Below are positions 45,711-57,842 of a stretch of DNA of 64,000 nt, piece after piece (position 1 is the stretch's first letter; every line of letters begins with the position of its first letter). The DNA comes from Dasypus novemcinctus (taxonomy: Eukaryota > Chordata > Mammalia > Cingulata > Dasypodidae). The position numbers and the translations under genes were made by a program. Under the pieces are notes generated by a model that was not told where the DNA came from, did no database searches, and worked only from the letters and a program-made list of their open reading frames with translations. The stretch spans positions 66,479,087 through 66,543,086 of the forward strand of contig NC_080678.1 in assembly GCF_030445035.2 (NCBI RefSeq), read 5' to 3'.

Positions 45711-47450
45711 CTATTAAAAGGAAAATTTTAGAATTATAATGAAATTATGAAATAACTCATTTGAGAAGTAAACTCATCTTAGAGACAATTCTTCAATTTT
45801 TTCCCCATCATTCCTTTCAATTAATTGAACTGGCAAAATTAGAGTCAGACACAGAAATCTGGACTTCCACTTAATTTCTGGTGAAGATGCTCTTACTAGA
45901 AAACATTTAGGTGACACGTAAAGTGAAATCTATACAGATAAAAAAGAAATTCAGTATGGTAGACTGGTAGTTTAGTTCTCCCTCTCTATTCTCTTGGGGA
46001 TTATGATTCCTCTAAGATTTGTTTCATTTGCTATTGTGAGGGATTTTGTAGAAAAGGATTGTTTGCTAAAATCACATTCAAGAGGTAATCTAAAACCTAG
46101 ATTCAAATTATAACCATTTCTGAAAGTGTCAACAAGCCTATTATCCAAATGCCAAACCATAACCCTACTAAATTTTTATTCGATCTCAATATCATTGACT
46201 AAATCCATCTTTTCACAAAAATCAAGCTCACTTTTCGAATTTAAGACTATTCCAACATAAGCATTTTATACAAATTTGAGACTTAATGGTTTAGTCAGAT
46301 TAGTCAGACACTTTAAAAATTATTTATTCCAATTTTATTATGTTTGAGAATTTAGAGGTATACACAATTTGATTTCCACTTTTAAAAAGCCCCTCCCTCA
46401 CTCAGGGACAGAAGCTGTTAAAAATTATATTCACATAAGACCACACTGTTAACCTGAGAAAATATTATAAAATCTAATTTAAATATTCTCTTACTATTGG
46501 TTAAATATACCAAGGCAAACACCAATTATTATGATAACAATTGTGGATGTTTGATTTCTATAAGTGAAATAAAAATTCTTCAGACTTTTTACACTACACC
46601 TAATAAGCTCTTCCCCATCTTAGATGGAGCTGAGACTAAACATCTAACAGAATATTATTTCTAGAAATTTTCCTTTTCTAGGATATCTTTACTTTGTAGT
46701 ATCTTGGCCACAAATATTTCAGACACACATATGCTAATAAATCTTAGTTAACGCCATTTGGTTATCTATTATGTGGTTCAAGAAGCTTATAATATACAGC
46801 TCAATTATAAATGTGGAATTTCAATGAAAATACACTACATACTTAAAAACATTTTTAAGTCTCTTATGTAACATGTAGTAATTATATATTATTATCTACA
46901 ATGTTTACTGGAAAAACTACTTTAGTGATAATCTTCAATTGTAGTAACTGGACTAGATGGTGGATTCACAGATTTTATTAAATTTTCAAAATTTATATTA
47001 ATATAAAGTATATTAAATAAAAAGTAAAAGGGGCATGCATGGAAAAATGGTTTTGATGTGTCATGAACCAAGGATTATGATTAATTCTGAGAACCTAAAA
47101 TCTATATAAAATAAAATTCTTAACCATGTGCTGAATCACTATGCCAAAGGAGAATGAAAACAAATACCTAAAGGAGAGCAGATTAACTCAAGTGGTTGAG
47201 CACCTGCTTCTCATGTACAAGGTCTCCAGTTTGTTCCCTGGTACCTCCTAAAAATAGAACAAGCAAAAAACCCAACTCTCATGGGAGAGTGAGGTAACCC
47301 AGTGGTTGAGCACCTGCTTCCCAAGCATGAGGTCCTGGGTTCAATCCCTGGTACCTCCTAAAAACAAACAAAAAGCCAAACATACATAGATTTATTTTGG
47401 TAGCTGTCCAATAATAGAAGCTTTGAAATATATATATTTTTAATCCTTAC
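45711..47450 (-). other. IPMK: IPMK intron between the last two coding exons
   Basis: Bounded by a GTAAGG donor (47450-47445 on minus) and the TTTTAATAG acceptor (ending 45711). Mostly low-copy AT-rich DNA, with two plus-strand SINEs at 47165-47365. No other exon seen. Confidence 0.9.
47165..47365 (+). mobile_element. Two tandem tRNA-derived SINEs in IPMK intron
   Basis: Heads 'gagcagattaactcaagtgg' (about 47175) and 'gtgaggtaacccagtggttgag' (about 47290), B-box-like 'gggttcaatccctgg', ends 'gtacctcctaaaa'. They are antisense to IPMK. Confidence 0.85.
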
Positions 47451-47532
47451 CATCCTTTATTGTTTCTTTTGTTAAGCTTCTTCCATAGTGCTGGTTCTCT
47501 GTCTCATAGCTATCAGAATGAACATGATAGAC
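47451..47532 (-). CDS. IPMK: IPMK penultimate coding exon
   Basis: 82 nt on minus between 'tttgaacag' acceptor (47533-47534) and the GATG|GTAAGG donor. It encodes VYHVHSDSYETENQHYGRSL then TKETIKD plus the first base of a Gly codon completed by the next exon (27 codons + 1 nt, phase agrees exactly). This is part of the inositol-binding and kinase fold of the IPK family. Exact splice phase and open frame show a functional exon. Confidence 0.96.
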
Positions 47533-47811
47533 CTGTTCAAAAAAAGCATTAAATATTACACCTTAAGAATATGGATGCAAAACTCCCCAACAAAATACTA
47601 GCAAACCAAAACAAACAGCACATTAAAAGGATTATAGTGTATAACCTAGTGTGATTTATCCATGAATGTAATAGTTCAATATAAGAAAATCAAGTAACGT
47701 AATACACTCCCCATCACTATAATGGAAGAAAACAAAACAAAAGATCATCTCAATTGTGGTAGAAAAGGCATGATAAAATCTAGCACCCTTTCTTGATAAA
47801 AAAGCACTTGG
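47533..47811 (+). mobile_element. Old L1 ORF2 (RT) fragment, left part
   Basis: 'agatcatctcaattgtggtag' and 'aggcatgataaaatctagcacc' are the RT region of an old L1 in the IPMK intron. Its continuation is at 57790-57842 ('ggattagaagaaaacgtcctc'), after the young L1. It carries the left TSD aaaaaagcacttgg (47798-47811). Confidence 0.85.
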
Positions 47812-49983
47812 AGGACTTCCGGCAAGATGGTGGCTGAGTGAGCTTGCCTTGCCGTCTCTCCTGGGAAGAGGCAGCTGGGCACCGCCGGAGGTTCTCTGGG
47901 ACAAGGCTTTTTTGGGATTTTTGCAGGACAGGAAGTGTCTGGACATCGATTTGGTGGGAAGGTAATGGAGAGGATTGGTCTATAAGATATAATTTGGGTT
48001 CTATTGCCCGGAGGTGAGACCTGCACACGGGTTGCTCCCTCCTTGGGGGTGGGTGGAGCCGCGGAACCCGTACTGCAGCCGCACTTTTTGGTGGCTCTGC
48101 GGTGTTGGGGAATTCGCGAGTCCTGGCCGCGCTTTTTGGTGGCTCTGCGGTGTTGGGGAATTCGCGAGTCCTGGGCGGGCTGTTGGGGGGTTGATGGGAC
48201 GGGACGCCTTTGCGGATTGATTCGGGGAGACAGACGGTGTTTGTTGTGAAGCGGGGGAATTTTTGATTGTGGACACAAATAATAGCGCTTCCGCCTGGAG
48301 CCCCGCCCCCACAGGCCCGGCTGCCGATCTGAAACGGAATCAGATTGTTGGCAATAAAGGGACGTAATTGGGAGGTTGTTACAGGGTGCGGCGAGGGAGG
48401 GGGACACGTCTGGAAGCCGATTGGGGAATATTTTGCGAAGCTTGGGAATTCCGGATGTGGAATCTGTTTTCGGCGTTTCCAACTGGAGCCCAACCCACGG
48501 GCTGGGCTCCAGACCTGCGTCATTAAATTGGCTGCGGTGCAGAGGCGCCCCCAGGTGGCCGTTTTGTAGGATCATAGGGCGGGAGCGGTCCAAAAGCTGA
48601 ATTGACAAAATATCCACAAAAATAAACTCTAGTGAGTAAGTGAATTGCAGGGTTCAGACATAATATAGAGTTTGCGGATGTGACTTCCCCCATAGGGCTG
48701 GCACCCAGCTGCGGGGATTCCTGAGGGCTGTGTTACACTGAGGGGCTCCTAGGCTTCCTGTTGACCAGATTAGAGGTTGCCTAAACTCTGGTGGCCCACA
48801 CCCCAGAGACTCACACCTCTTGAGTCTTCAATATCTCAGACTTTCCACCCCTGAATCCATCACACCCTGAGGTCCATGTGAGGTCCCTGAATGCCCTAGC
48901 CTTCAACGTTTGCATTTTTTCTTTACCGTTTCATTTTGTTTTGTTTTTATTTTCATTTTATCTTATTTTTTAGTTTTTTTAATGTCCTGACGGCTAATAT
49001 TGCATTATCCCCTAGTCTTTTCTCCCAGCGTATCCCCCAAAGTCTTTTTTTTAAATTCAGTTATTTAGGCTATTTTTTGTTGTTGTTATAGTTGGTGTTG
49101 CAATTGTGGTTCGCGTATATCTGGTTTTTTCTTACCCCTACCTGTCCCCCACCCTTTGTCCAACCCCCTTTTTCTTTTTTCCTTTCTTCTCTTCTTTTTT
49201 TTTTCTTTTTTTTTTTCTTTTTCTGTTTTTGCTCTCCCTCTTGTCCCTCATTTTCTACTTATTTTATTCTAACTCAATTATACAATAGGTGCTGCAGGGA
49301 ACACCTCACATTTGCTGGGTTTTCTCATCCTCCACTGCCTCATTTCTAAGTGAACTGATTTAGGCTACCTACACTATCCCCTTTCGCCTACATCTTGATA
49401 TCTGCCATCATCTACTGTCTCTCCTATATTCCACCTCCCATCTCCCTTCCTTTGCTCCACAAAGTATCTAACTCTTAATTCCTAATACCCTTGTTTTGTT
49501 TTCTGTCTGTTATCCACTCTTGAAACTATTACCTTTCTTTTCTCTTTCCCTCTCTCACGAAAACAATAGCTTTTTAGCTCATACCATATTCCTCCCATAT
49601 TCAGTCAGCTACCTCATAATAGGTACTCTATCTACTGCTATAACTCTACACAATTTTACATGAATCTAACCTCCATCCTCCCAGATCTCATATTCTTGCT
49701 TTGTTAACATATATCACCAATACTACCTTACACTTCTTCCTTGCTTACACAATTACCTTTCCCCGGCACTAATACTTTCCTTTAAAGTGAACATAACCAG
49801 CAACAAGAAATTAGAATAAGAAGAACAAACTGACAAAGAGAAGATATAACACTTAACGCAAAAACAAAAGCTAATTAATCTCCAAGAATAGACAAAGAAG
49901 CTAAGGAACTGATTAAACCTGTCAAGATAAAATGATGACCAGACAGCAACAAAAACCTACACCAAACCAGTAATGAGGAAAAC
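47812..49983 (+). promoter_or_regulatory. L1 5' UTR (internal promoter region)
   Basis: The first ~800 bp are CpG-rich and hold two copies of a 48-bp unit (about 48078-48125 and 48126-48174, 'tctgcggtgttggggaattc') and a perfect inverted repeat with 10-base arms CTGGAGCCCA/TGGGCTCCAG (48483-48512). The distal part (48900-49780) is pyrimidine-rich. In mammals the L1 5' UTR carries an internal pol II promoter; its activity here is inference. Confidence 0.8.
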
Positions 49984-51118
49984 ATGACTGAATCCAATCA
50001 ACAAACTAAAAATCAGGAAGGGGAACAGAACTTCGCTCAAGCAATGAAAGATTTTTTTTAAAAATTAATTAATTTATTTAATTCCCCCAAGGCTCCCCTA
50101 AAAGGGGAACACCTCTGTGTGGCATGGCACTCCTTGCGTGCATCAGCACTGCGCATGGGCCAGCTCCACACGGGTCAAGGAGGCCTGGGGTTTGAACCGA
50201 GGACCTCCCATGTGGTAGACGGACGCCCTAACCACTGGGCCAAGTCCGTTTCCCAAGCAATGAAAGATTTCAGAACATTTATCACCGACAAATTTGATGA
50301 AGTAATGAAAGAGGTTAACAACATGAAGACAACTCTCGGAGGGGAAATTGCAGACATATGCAAAAAAGATAACAGATATGATGGGAATGAACACCATAGT
50401 TCAAGAAATCAAAAATACACTTGCAGCAAATATCAGCAGACTAGAAGAGGCAGAGCAGAGAATTAGTGATGTGGAAGACAGTACATCAGAAATCAAACAG
50501 ATAGTAGAAGGGGTCGATAAAAAGATAGAAAAAATACAGCTAGGACTTAGGGACATGAATGACAATGCAAAACGCTCAAACATACATATTATAGGCATTC
50601 CAGAAGGAGAAGAGAAAGGAAAGGGGTCAGAAGGAGTGTTGCAGGAAATAATGGCTGAAAACTTCCCAAATCTACTGAAAGAGACAGATGTACATATCCA
50701 AGAAGCACAGCGCACTCCACTAGTCATAAACCCCAACAGGCCCACCCCAAGACACATACTTGTCAAATTATCCAATGCTCAAGACAAAGAGAAAATCCTA
50801 AAAGCAGCAAGAGAAAAGAAAACCATCACATACAAGGGAAGCTTCATAAGATTAAGTGCTGATTTCTCATCTGAAACCATGGAGGCAAGAAGGCAGTGGT
50901 ATGATATAATCAAAGTACTAAAGGAAAAAAATTTCCAACCAAGAATACTCTATCCAGCTAAACTAGCATTCAAACATGATGGACAGTTCAAAATATTTGC
51001 AGATAAACAGAAACTGAAAGAGTATACCAACAAGAAACCTCCCCTTCAAGAAATTCTAAAGGGAGTTCTGCAAGAAGAAAGGAAAAAACAGGACAGGCAG
51101 AGTTGGAGGAGAGTATAA
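49984..51118 (+). pseudogene. L1 ORF1 (RNA-binding chaperone), broken
   Basis: Starts MTESNQQTKNQEGEQNFAQ, is split by an antisense SINE after ~22 codons, then shows the coiled-coil (ISRLEEAEQRISDVEDST, about 50430), the RRM-like domain (RSNIHIIGIPEGEE, about 50575) and the C-terminal domain (ARRQWYDIIKVLKEKNFQP, about 50886), ending at 51118. Besides the SINE there is a 1-nt frameshift in an A run near 50360. ORF1p forms trimers that coat L1 RNA; this copy cannot. Confidence 0.93.
50053..50254 (-). mobile_element. tRNA-derived SINE in L1 ORF1, antisense
   Basis: Reverse tRNA head at the right ('aaccactgggccaagtccgtttccc'-type), T/A-rich left end. Perfect 14-base TSD aagcaatgaaagat at 50039-50052 and 50255-50268. 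It post-dates the L1. Confidence 0.95.
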
Positions 51119-51193
51119 GAGCAACAAAAAAAGACAAAAATAGAAGGGGAAAAAATACAAACAAAATATGACAAACACAAAACCAATCAAAAT

Positions 51194-54100
51194 ATGGCTA
51201 ACACAAATAAATCCTTGAAAGTAATAACACTGAATGTCAACGGATTAAACTCACCTGTCAAAAGATTCAGACTGGGACATTGGATAAGGAAATATGACCC
51301 ATCCGTATGCTGTCTACAAGAGACACATCTTAGACCCAGAGACGCATGGAGATTGAAAGTGAATGGCTGGAAAACAATCATACAAGCAAACAATAACCAA
51401 AAAAAGGCAGGAGTAACTATATTAATATCAGACAAAATAAGACTTTAAAGGTGAAACAATTGTGAGAGACAAAGAAGGATACTACATTTTAGTGAAAGGG
51501 AAAATCTGTCAAGAAGCTCGAACAATCATAAATATTTATGCTCCTAACAAGGGTGCCTCTAAATATGTGAGGCAAATGCGGGAAAAACTAAGTGAAACAA
51601 TAGATGCATCTACAATTATAGTGGGGGATTTTAATACACCACTATCTACCTTGGACAGAACATCTCAAAAGAGAATCACTAAAGAAACAAAACACTTGAA
51701 CAGTATATTAGAGGAGCTGGATCTAATAGCCATACATAGATCATTACACCCAAACACAGCAGGATATACATTTTTCTCAAGTGCACATGGATCATTCTCC
51801 AAGATAGACCATATGCTAGGCCACAAAGAAAAGCTTAATGAATTCAGAAAGATTGAAATCATACAAAACAATATCTCTGACCACAGTGGAGTCAAGCTGG
51901 AAATTTGCAAGGGACAGAGGCCCAGGTTTCACACCACGATTTGGAAATTAAACAGCACAATCTTAGAAAAACAGTGGGTGAAAGAGGAAATATCAAAAGA
52001 AACCAATGACTACCTTGAAACAAATGATAATGATAACACAACATACCAAAATTTATGGGATGCAGCAAAAGCAGTTCTGAGAGGGAAATTTATAGCCATA
52101 AATTCATATATCAAAAAAGAAGAGCAAAAACTGAAGAACTAACTGCACATTTGAAGGAATTAGAAAAACAACAACAAAGTAACCCAACAGGAAAAAGGAA
52201 GGAAATAACAAAGATAAGAGCAGAACTAAATGAAATAGAAAATAAGAAAGCACTTGAAAAGATAAACAAGACCAAGAGCTGGTTTTTTGAGAAGATCAAC
52301 AAAATTGACAAACCTTTAGCGAGACTAACAAAGAAAAAAAGAGAGAAGATGAAAATACACAAAATAAGAAATGAGAAAGGTGATATCACCACTGACCCCA
52401 CAGAAATAAAGACTATCATAAGAGGATACTTTGAAAAACTATATTCCAACAAAAATGACAATTTAGAGGAAATGGACAAATTCCTAGAAACACATAAACA
52501 ACCCATATTGACGAAAGAAGAAATTGATGATCTTAACAAACCAATCACAAGCAGAGAGATAGAATCAGTCATTACAAATCTCCCAACTAAGAAGAGCCCA
52601 GGGCCAGACGGCTTCACAGGTGAATTCTACAATACATTCCGGAAAGAACTAACACCAATCCTGCGGAAATTATTCCAAAAAATCGAAACAGAAGGAACAT
52701 TGCCGAACTCCTTCTATGATGCCAACATTACCCTAGTACCAAAGCCAAACAAAGATACCACAAGAAAGGAAAATTACAGACCAATTTCTCTAATGAACCT
52801 AGAAGCAAAAATACTTAACAAAATACTTGCTAATCGTATCCAACAACACATTAAACGAATTATACACCACGACCAAGTGGGATTTATTCCAGGTATGCAA
52901 GGATGGTTCAACATAAGAAAATCAATCAACGTAATACAACATATAAACAGACTGGAGGAAAAAAATCACGATTATATCTACAGATGCAGAAAAAGCATTT
53001 GACAAAATACAGCACCCTTTCTTGATAAAAACACTCCAAAGGACTGGAATACAAGGAAATTTTCTGAACATGATAAAGAGTATATACGAAAAGCCTAAAG
53101 CCAACATTGTTTACAACGGAGAAATTCTACAATCCTTCCCTCTAAACTCAGGAACAAGACAAGGATGCCCATTGTCTCCGCTCCTATTTAACATTGTCTT
53201 AGAAGTACTTGCTCCTGCACTGAGGCAAGAACCAGATATAAAAGGCATTCAAATCGGAAAGGAAGAAGTCAAAATTTCACTATTTGCAGATGACATGATC
53301 CTATACATAGAAAACCCTGAGCGATCTACAACAAAGCTTCTAGAACTCATAAATTAGTTTAGTAAAGTCGCAGGTTATAAGATCAATGCGTAAAAATCGG
53401 TAGCATTTCTGTACACCAATAATGAGCAAGATCAGGAGGAAATCAAGAAACAAATACCATTCACAATAGTAAATTAAAAAATCAAATACTTAGGAATAAA
53501 TTTAACTAAAGAGGTAAAAAACTTATACACCGAGAACTATACAAGACTGTTCAAGGAAATCAAAGAAGACCTAAATAAATGGAAGGATATTCCTTGTTCA
53601 TGGATAGGAAGACTGAATATTATTAAGATGTCTATCCTACCAAAACTGATCTACACATTCAATGCAATCCCAATAAAAATCAACACAGCCTTCTTTAAGG
53701 AACTAGAAAAACTAACTATGAAATTTATTTGGAAAGGAAAGAGACCCCGAATAGCCAAAGACATACTGAAAAAGAAAAACGAAATTGGAGGAATCACACT
53801 ACCTGACTTCAAAACATACTACAAAGCTACGGTGGTGAAAACAGCATGGTATTGGCATAAGGAGAGACACACAGACCAATGGAATCGAATTGAAAGCTCT
53901 GATATAGAACCTCACATATATACCCACATAATATTCGATAAAGCCACCAAACCCTCTCAACTGGGAGAGAGTGGCCTATTCAACAAATGGTGTCTGGAGA
54001 ACTGGATAGCTATATGTAGAAGAATGAAAGAGGATTACCATCTCACACCTTATACAAAGATCAACTCAAGATGGATCAAAGACCTAAATATAAGAGCCAA

Positions 54101-55004
54101 GACCATAAAAACCTTAGAAAGCAGTGTAGGGAAACATCTACAGGACCTTGTAATAGGAAATGGATTCATGAATATCACACCTAAAGCACGAGCCGCAAAA
54201 GAACTAATAGATAAATGGGACTTCCTCAAAATTAAAGCCTTCTGCACCTCAAAGGAGTTTGTCAAGAAAGTAAAAAGGGAGCCCACACAGTGGGAGAAAA
54301 TATTTGGCAACCATATATCTGATAAGAAACTTATAACTTGCATATATAAAGAACTCCTATATCTTGAAAATAAAAAGATAAACAACCCATTTAAAAAATG
54401 GGAAAAAGATTTAAACAGACACTTCTCCAAAGAAGAAATACAAATGGCTAAAAAGCACATGAAAAAATGCTCCAAATCTCTAGCTATCAGGGAAATGCAA
54501 ATCAAAAGTGCAATGAGATACCATCTTGCTCCCATAAGATTGGCAGCAATGAAAAAATCAGAAGAATACAAATGCTGGAGAGGATGTGAAGAAAGGGGAA
54601 CACTCATCCACTGCTGGTGGGAATGCAGAAGGATCCAACCACTCTGGAGGACAGTTTGGCGGTTTCTCAAAAAACTAACCATAGATTTGCCATATGACCG
54701 AGCAATACCACTGCTGGGTATATACCCAGCAGAACTGAATACAAGGACACAAACCGATATATGTACACCAATGTTCATAGCAGCATTGTTCACTATCGTC
54801 AAAAGTTGGAATCAACCCAAATGCCCATCAACAGATGAGTGGATCAATAAAATGTGGTATATACACACAATGGAATACTACTCGGCTGTAAGAACAAATA
54901 CACTACAAACACATGTGATAACTTGGATGAATCTTGAGAACCTTATGTTGAGTGAAGCAACCCAGGCATTGAAGGACAAATTCTACATGAACTCAATGAT
55001 ATGA
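51194..55004 (+). pseudogene. L1 ORF2 (endonuclease + reverse transcriptase), broken
   Basis: Starts MANTNKSLKVITLNVNGLNS (endonuclease), with DHMLGHKEKL and NNISDHSGVKLE downstream in the endonuclease domain. The RT domain follows ([15 protein letters not shown] about 52590; FADD active site 53283-53294) and then a C-terminal CX3CX7HX4C knuckle (about 54571-54624). Lesions: frameshifts at about 51450, 52115-52140 and 52965-53010, and in-frame stops at 53355, 53391 and 53475. Expected length (~1270 codons) is present, so it is a complete but dead copy. Confidence 0.95.
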
Positions 55005-57775
55005 AATAAGAAAACTGCCTCAGAGAGCTAAAGACTGAACGATAGGCTTACAGGAAATCGGGGGGTGGAGGAAGGATGTGAGCCGACGTCTGCAGGGGTG
55101 GAATTTATGACGAGCTGGTGGTAAGTATGAACACAAAGAAGAGATAAAATGGGGGCAAGGGGTTGCCTTTGGGTGGGGCTTTGCGGGTTTGAGGGGGGCT
55201 GGGGATGGGCGGATGGTAATATTGCCCAAAAGTGGGGGGAGGGAGGGGTAGCATATGAACATAGGAGAGTGTCAGCTGTTGGTCGAGAGTAAAACGCTGA
55301 GAAAATCATATCAAAATATAATTAAGAGGGTTGCCTGTTTAGGATGCTCGGAGGGGATGGTCGGATGCGAGACGGGCTCCTGGGGAATGTCTGAATGCTC
55401 ATTTTGCCAGAGTGGGTGGCACCATTGGGTAGAGACCCAAGTAATGAGAGTGGGGGTGGACCCACATCCTGGGGAGGACTAATGCCATCAGATAGAGGGA
55501 ACTGTATCTCTCACGAGAAGGGTGGCTCCCAGGGCATTGGGGTAGTTGAGCAAGTTAGGCCCTGAACACTGTTGCAAGTATCTCTGGACGGGGCTCCTCG
55601 GGAAATGGAGGTTGGCTGTCGCTGTGGGCACCAAGGGGATGGGAAAATGGATGTTAAATGTGTGGAACCAAAGTAAACGTGGGGTAAGGGAGGAGTTTCA
55701 CAAGAGTACACAAAGATGGATATAAAACATGTAATATTACACCATAAACATATAGGGGACGACAGACTAATAAAGTAAACCACAATGTAAAACATAGGAT
55801 AACTAAAAATTTAGAAAACTGTATATCCTAATGTATGGAACACAATGTAAGCACGGATGCCACCTTGTTTGAAAGCTATTGTCTCAGAGTCTGTACATCA
55901 CTTTAAGTAAATATGATATGAATAAGTTATAAGAATATCACTGTGGAAGGGAAAAGGTTTAATGGTAGATGTGGGGGAGTACTGCATATTGTATATATGA
56001 ATTACTGTGGACTAGGGCTCTTGTGAAGAGAAGTTCAATAATTAGGGAAAAAAAAGAAAAAAGAAAAAGATAAGATGTAGAATTTTTCCAAGTCAACGCA
56101 TATTCTATATCTAACCTTTAAACCCATCGCTATATGCCATTTTACTAGTAAGGGAACCTGGCATTATACTGGGCTTCAATTTTCAGGAAGTTTGGATCAC
56201 AGAGTGGTTCAACAATGGCAGCAGAGGAATACTGGTATAGGATACTATCGACAGGTGATATATGACTGACAGGGAGCTGTACAGGGCATATGTCCAGGGT
56301 ACATGGTAATGTTTGAATATACTCATAGTGGCAACAATTAAGAACTACAGCTGGGGGGGTACTGAGTTCCTGGCCGGAGGTGCTCTGTCTCGTGGTCCCT
56401 AGGGGAACAGCGGCAATCCCCCAGGTGCAACGGTAAGGACCAGGAAGGAATGAGGGTCCAACAGGGAGAGCATGATACTAATGACTATGCTCGTGAGCCT
56501 ATATGCCTGAAATAAGACAAAGCCTAGAGCAGCACTGTGCCTGGGAATTTCCTCCTGACAGCCTTCATGTTACTCAAATGTGGCCAGTCTAGAAGCTAAA
56601 CTCAGCATGTAGATGCAGTGCATTCCCCCCAGCGTGGGACATGACACCCGGGGATGAGCCTCCCTGGCACCGAGGGATCACTACCAAATACCAGCTGAAG
56701 ATGCAACTAGAAAATGACCTTGAATTAAAGGTTCAATGCGGATCAGCAGAATATCCCTGTCTACATATAATAACATGACTTTAAAATGCTGTTTGATCTA
56801 ATGTAAGGGGGAAATGGAAAGCAGAAATGAGTTTATATGGCTACGAGTCTCTAAAAAAGAGTCTGGAGGCTGTCAGAAGATTGCCCCTGTGCACAGCTGA
56901 GCAGAGTCTGGGAGACAGATGGAGTGGATGCAATCCCCAGGTTTTGGCTCCTTTGAGGGCTAAAGAGACCCACGGGTTCTATGGTCATGGCAGACGGGGT
57001 TCACTGCCATGTCAGATGGCCCTTCTTTGGAGCTGGTGTTTCTGCGTGATGGAACTGGACTCAGATGCGATCTCTTTTCATAAGACTTTCATCCTACTAT
57101 ACTGGAATTGTAGTTGGTGTTGGGGTTTAAGATATATTTAGGGGATTTGAATCTCTGGACTGACAATAGGATAGCCAGGCCCTGAGCGTCAACAGACTCA
57201 GCTCCTACAATCTGATTTATTGGACTCACCTCACTCAGCTAAGATGGAGATGAAGAAGGACAACCACCACACCATGGAGCCTAGAGTGCCTACAACTGAA
57301 AGCAGGAGGATTGCATCCAGTATCCACGTGGAATCTGAGCCTCCTCCTGACATAGAGGTGCAACAGACACAACGAATCCAAGGCCCACAGAGAAAAGGTG
57401 GCATTGGAATGGGAAAAGTGGACATGGTGGCTGATGGATATGGGGAATGGCAGGAAGAGATGAGATGTGGAGGCACCTTTGGGACTTGGGAGTTGCCCTG
57501 GATGGTGCTTCAGGGGCAATCACCGGACATTGTAAATCCTCCCAGGGCCCACTGGATGGAATGTGGGAGAGTATGGGCCATGATGTGGACCATTGACCAT
57601 GAGGTGCAGAGATGCCCAGAGATGTACTTACCAAATGCAATGGATGTGTCATGATGAAGGGAGTGAGTGTTGCTGGGGGGGGAGTGGTGGGGTGGGGGTG
57701 GTGGGGTTGAATGGGACCTCATATAATTTTTTTTTTAATGTAATATTTTTACAAAATCAATAAAAATTAAAAAAA
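55005..57775 (+). other. L1 3' UTR (2.8 kb) with G-rich tract and tail
   Basis: Includes 'gtactgagttcctggccgg' (56359), 'gtgggacatgacacccgggg' (56633) and a G-rich tract at 57676-57711 before the tail. The segments at 849-2365 and 10605-11825 are copies of its distal part, so this 3' UTR is a family property and not an accidental fusion. Confidence 0.85.
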
Positions 57776-57842
57776 AAAAAAGCACTTGGAAAACTAGGAT
57801 TAGAAGAAAACGTCCTCGACATGTTTAACAGCATACATGAAA

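Larger units (their letters stand above)
47812..57775 (+). mobile_element. Full-length L1, ~10 kb, inactive, 14-bp TSD
   Basis: Starts 'aggacttccggcaagatggtgg' and ends in an A-rich tail, flanked by perfect aaaaaagcacttgg repeats (47798-47811; 57776-57789). Parts: 5' UTR 47812-49983, ORF1 49984-51118, 75-bp spacer, ORF2 51194-55004, 3' UTR 55005-57775. Without a 202-bp SINE and its TSD copy it is ~9.7 kb, much longer than the 6-7 kb usual for mammalian L1, mainly because of the ~2.2-kb 5' UTR and ~2.8-kb 3' UTR. It lies in an IPMK intron, antisense to the gene. Both ORFs carry disabling lesions. Confidence 0.95.

Noticed and set aside
49092-49349. 85-codon Phe-rich ORF
   Set aside because: Translation of a pyrimidine-rich tract in the L1 5' UTR.
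51194-55004. Functional L1 ORF2
   Set aside because: Three frameshifts and three in-frame stops; the catalytic motif is present but cannot be expressed as one protein.
57220-57654. 144-codon ORF
   Set aside because: Lies in the L1 3' UTR; the homologous stretch at 11263-11577 has a different length and end, so it is not a conserved frame.
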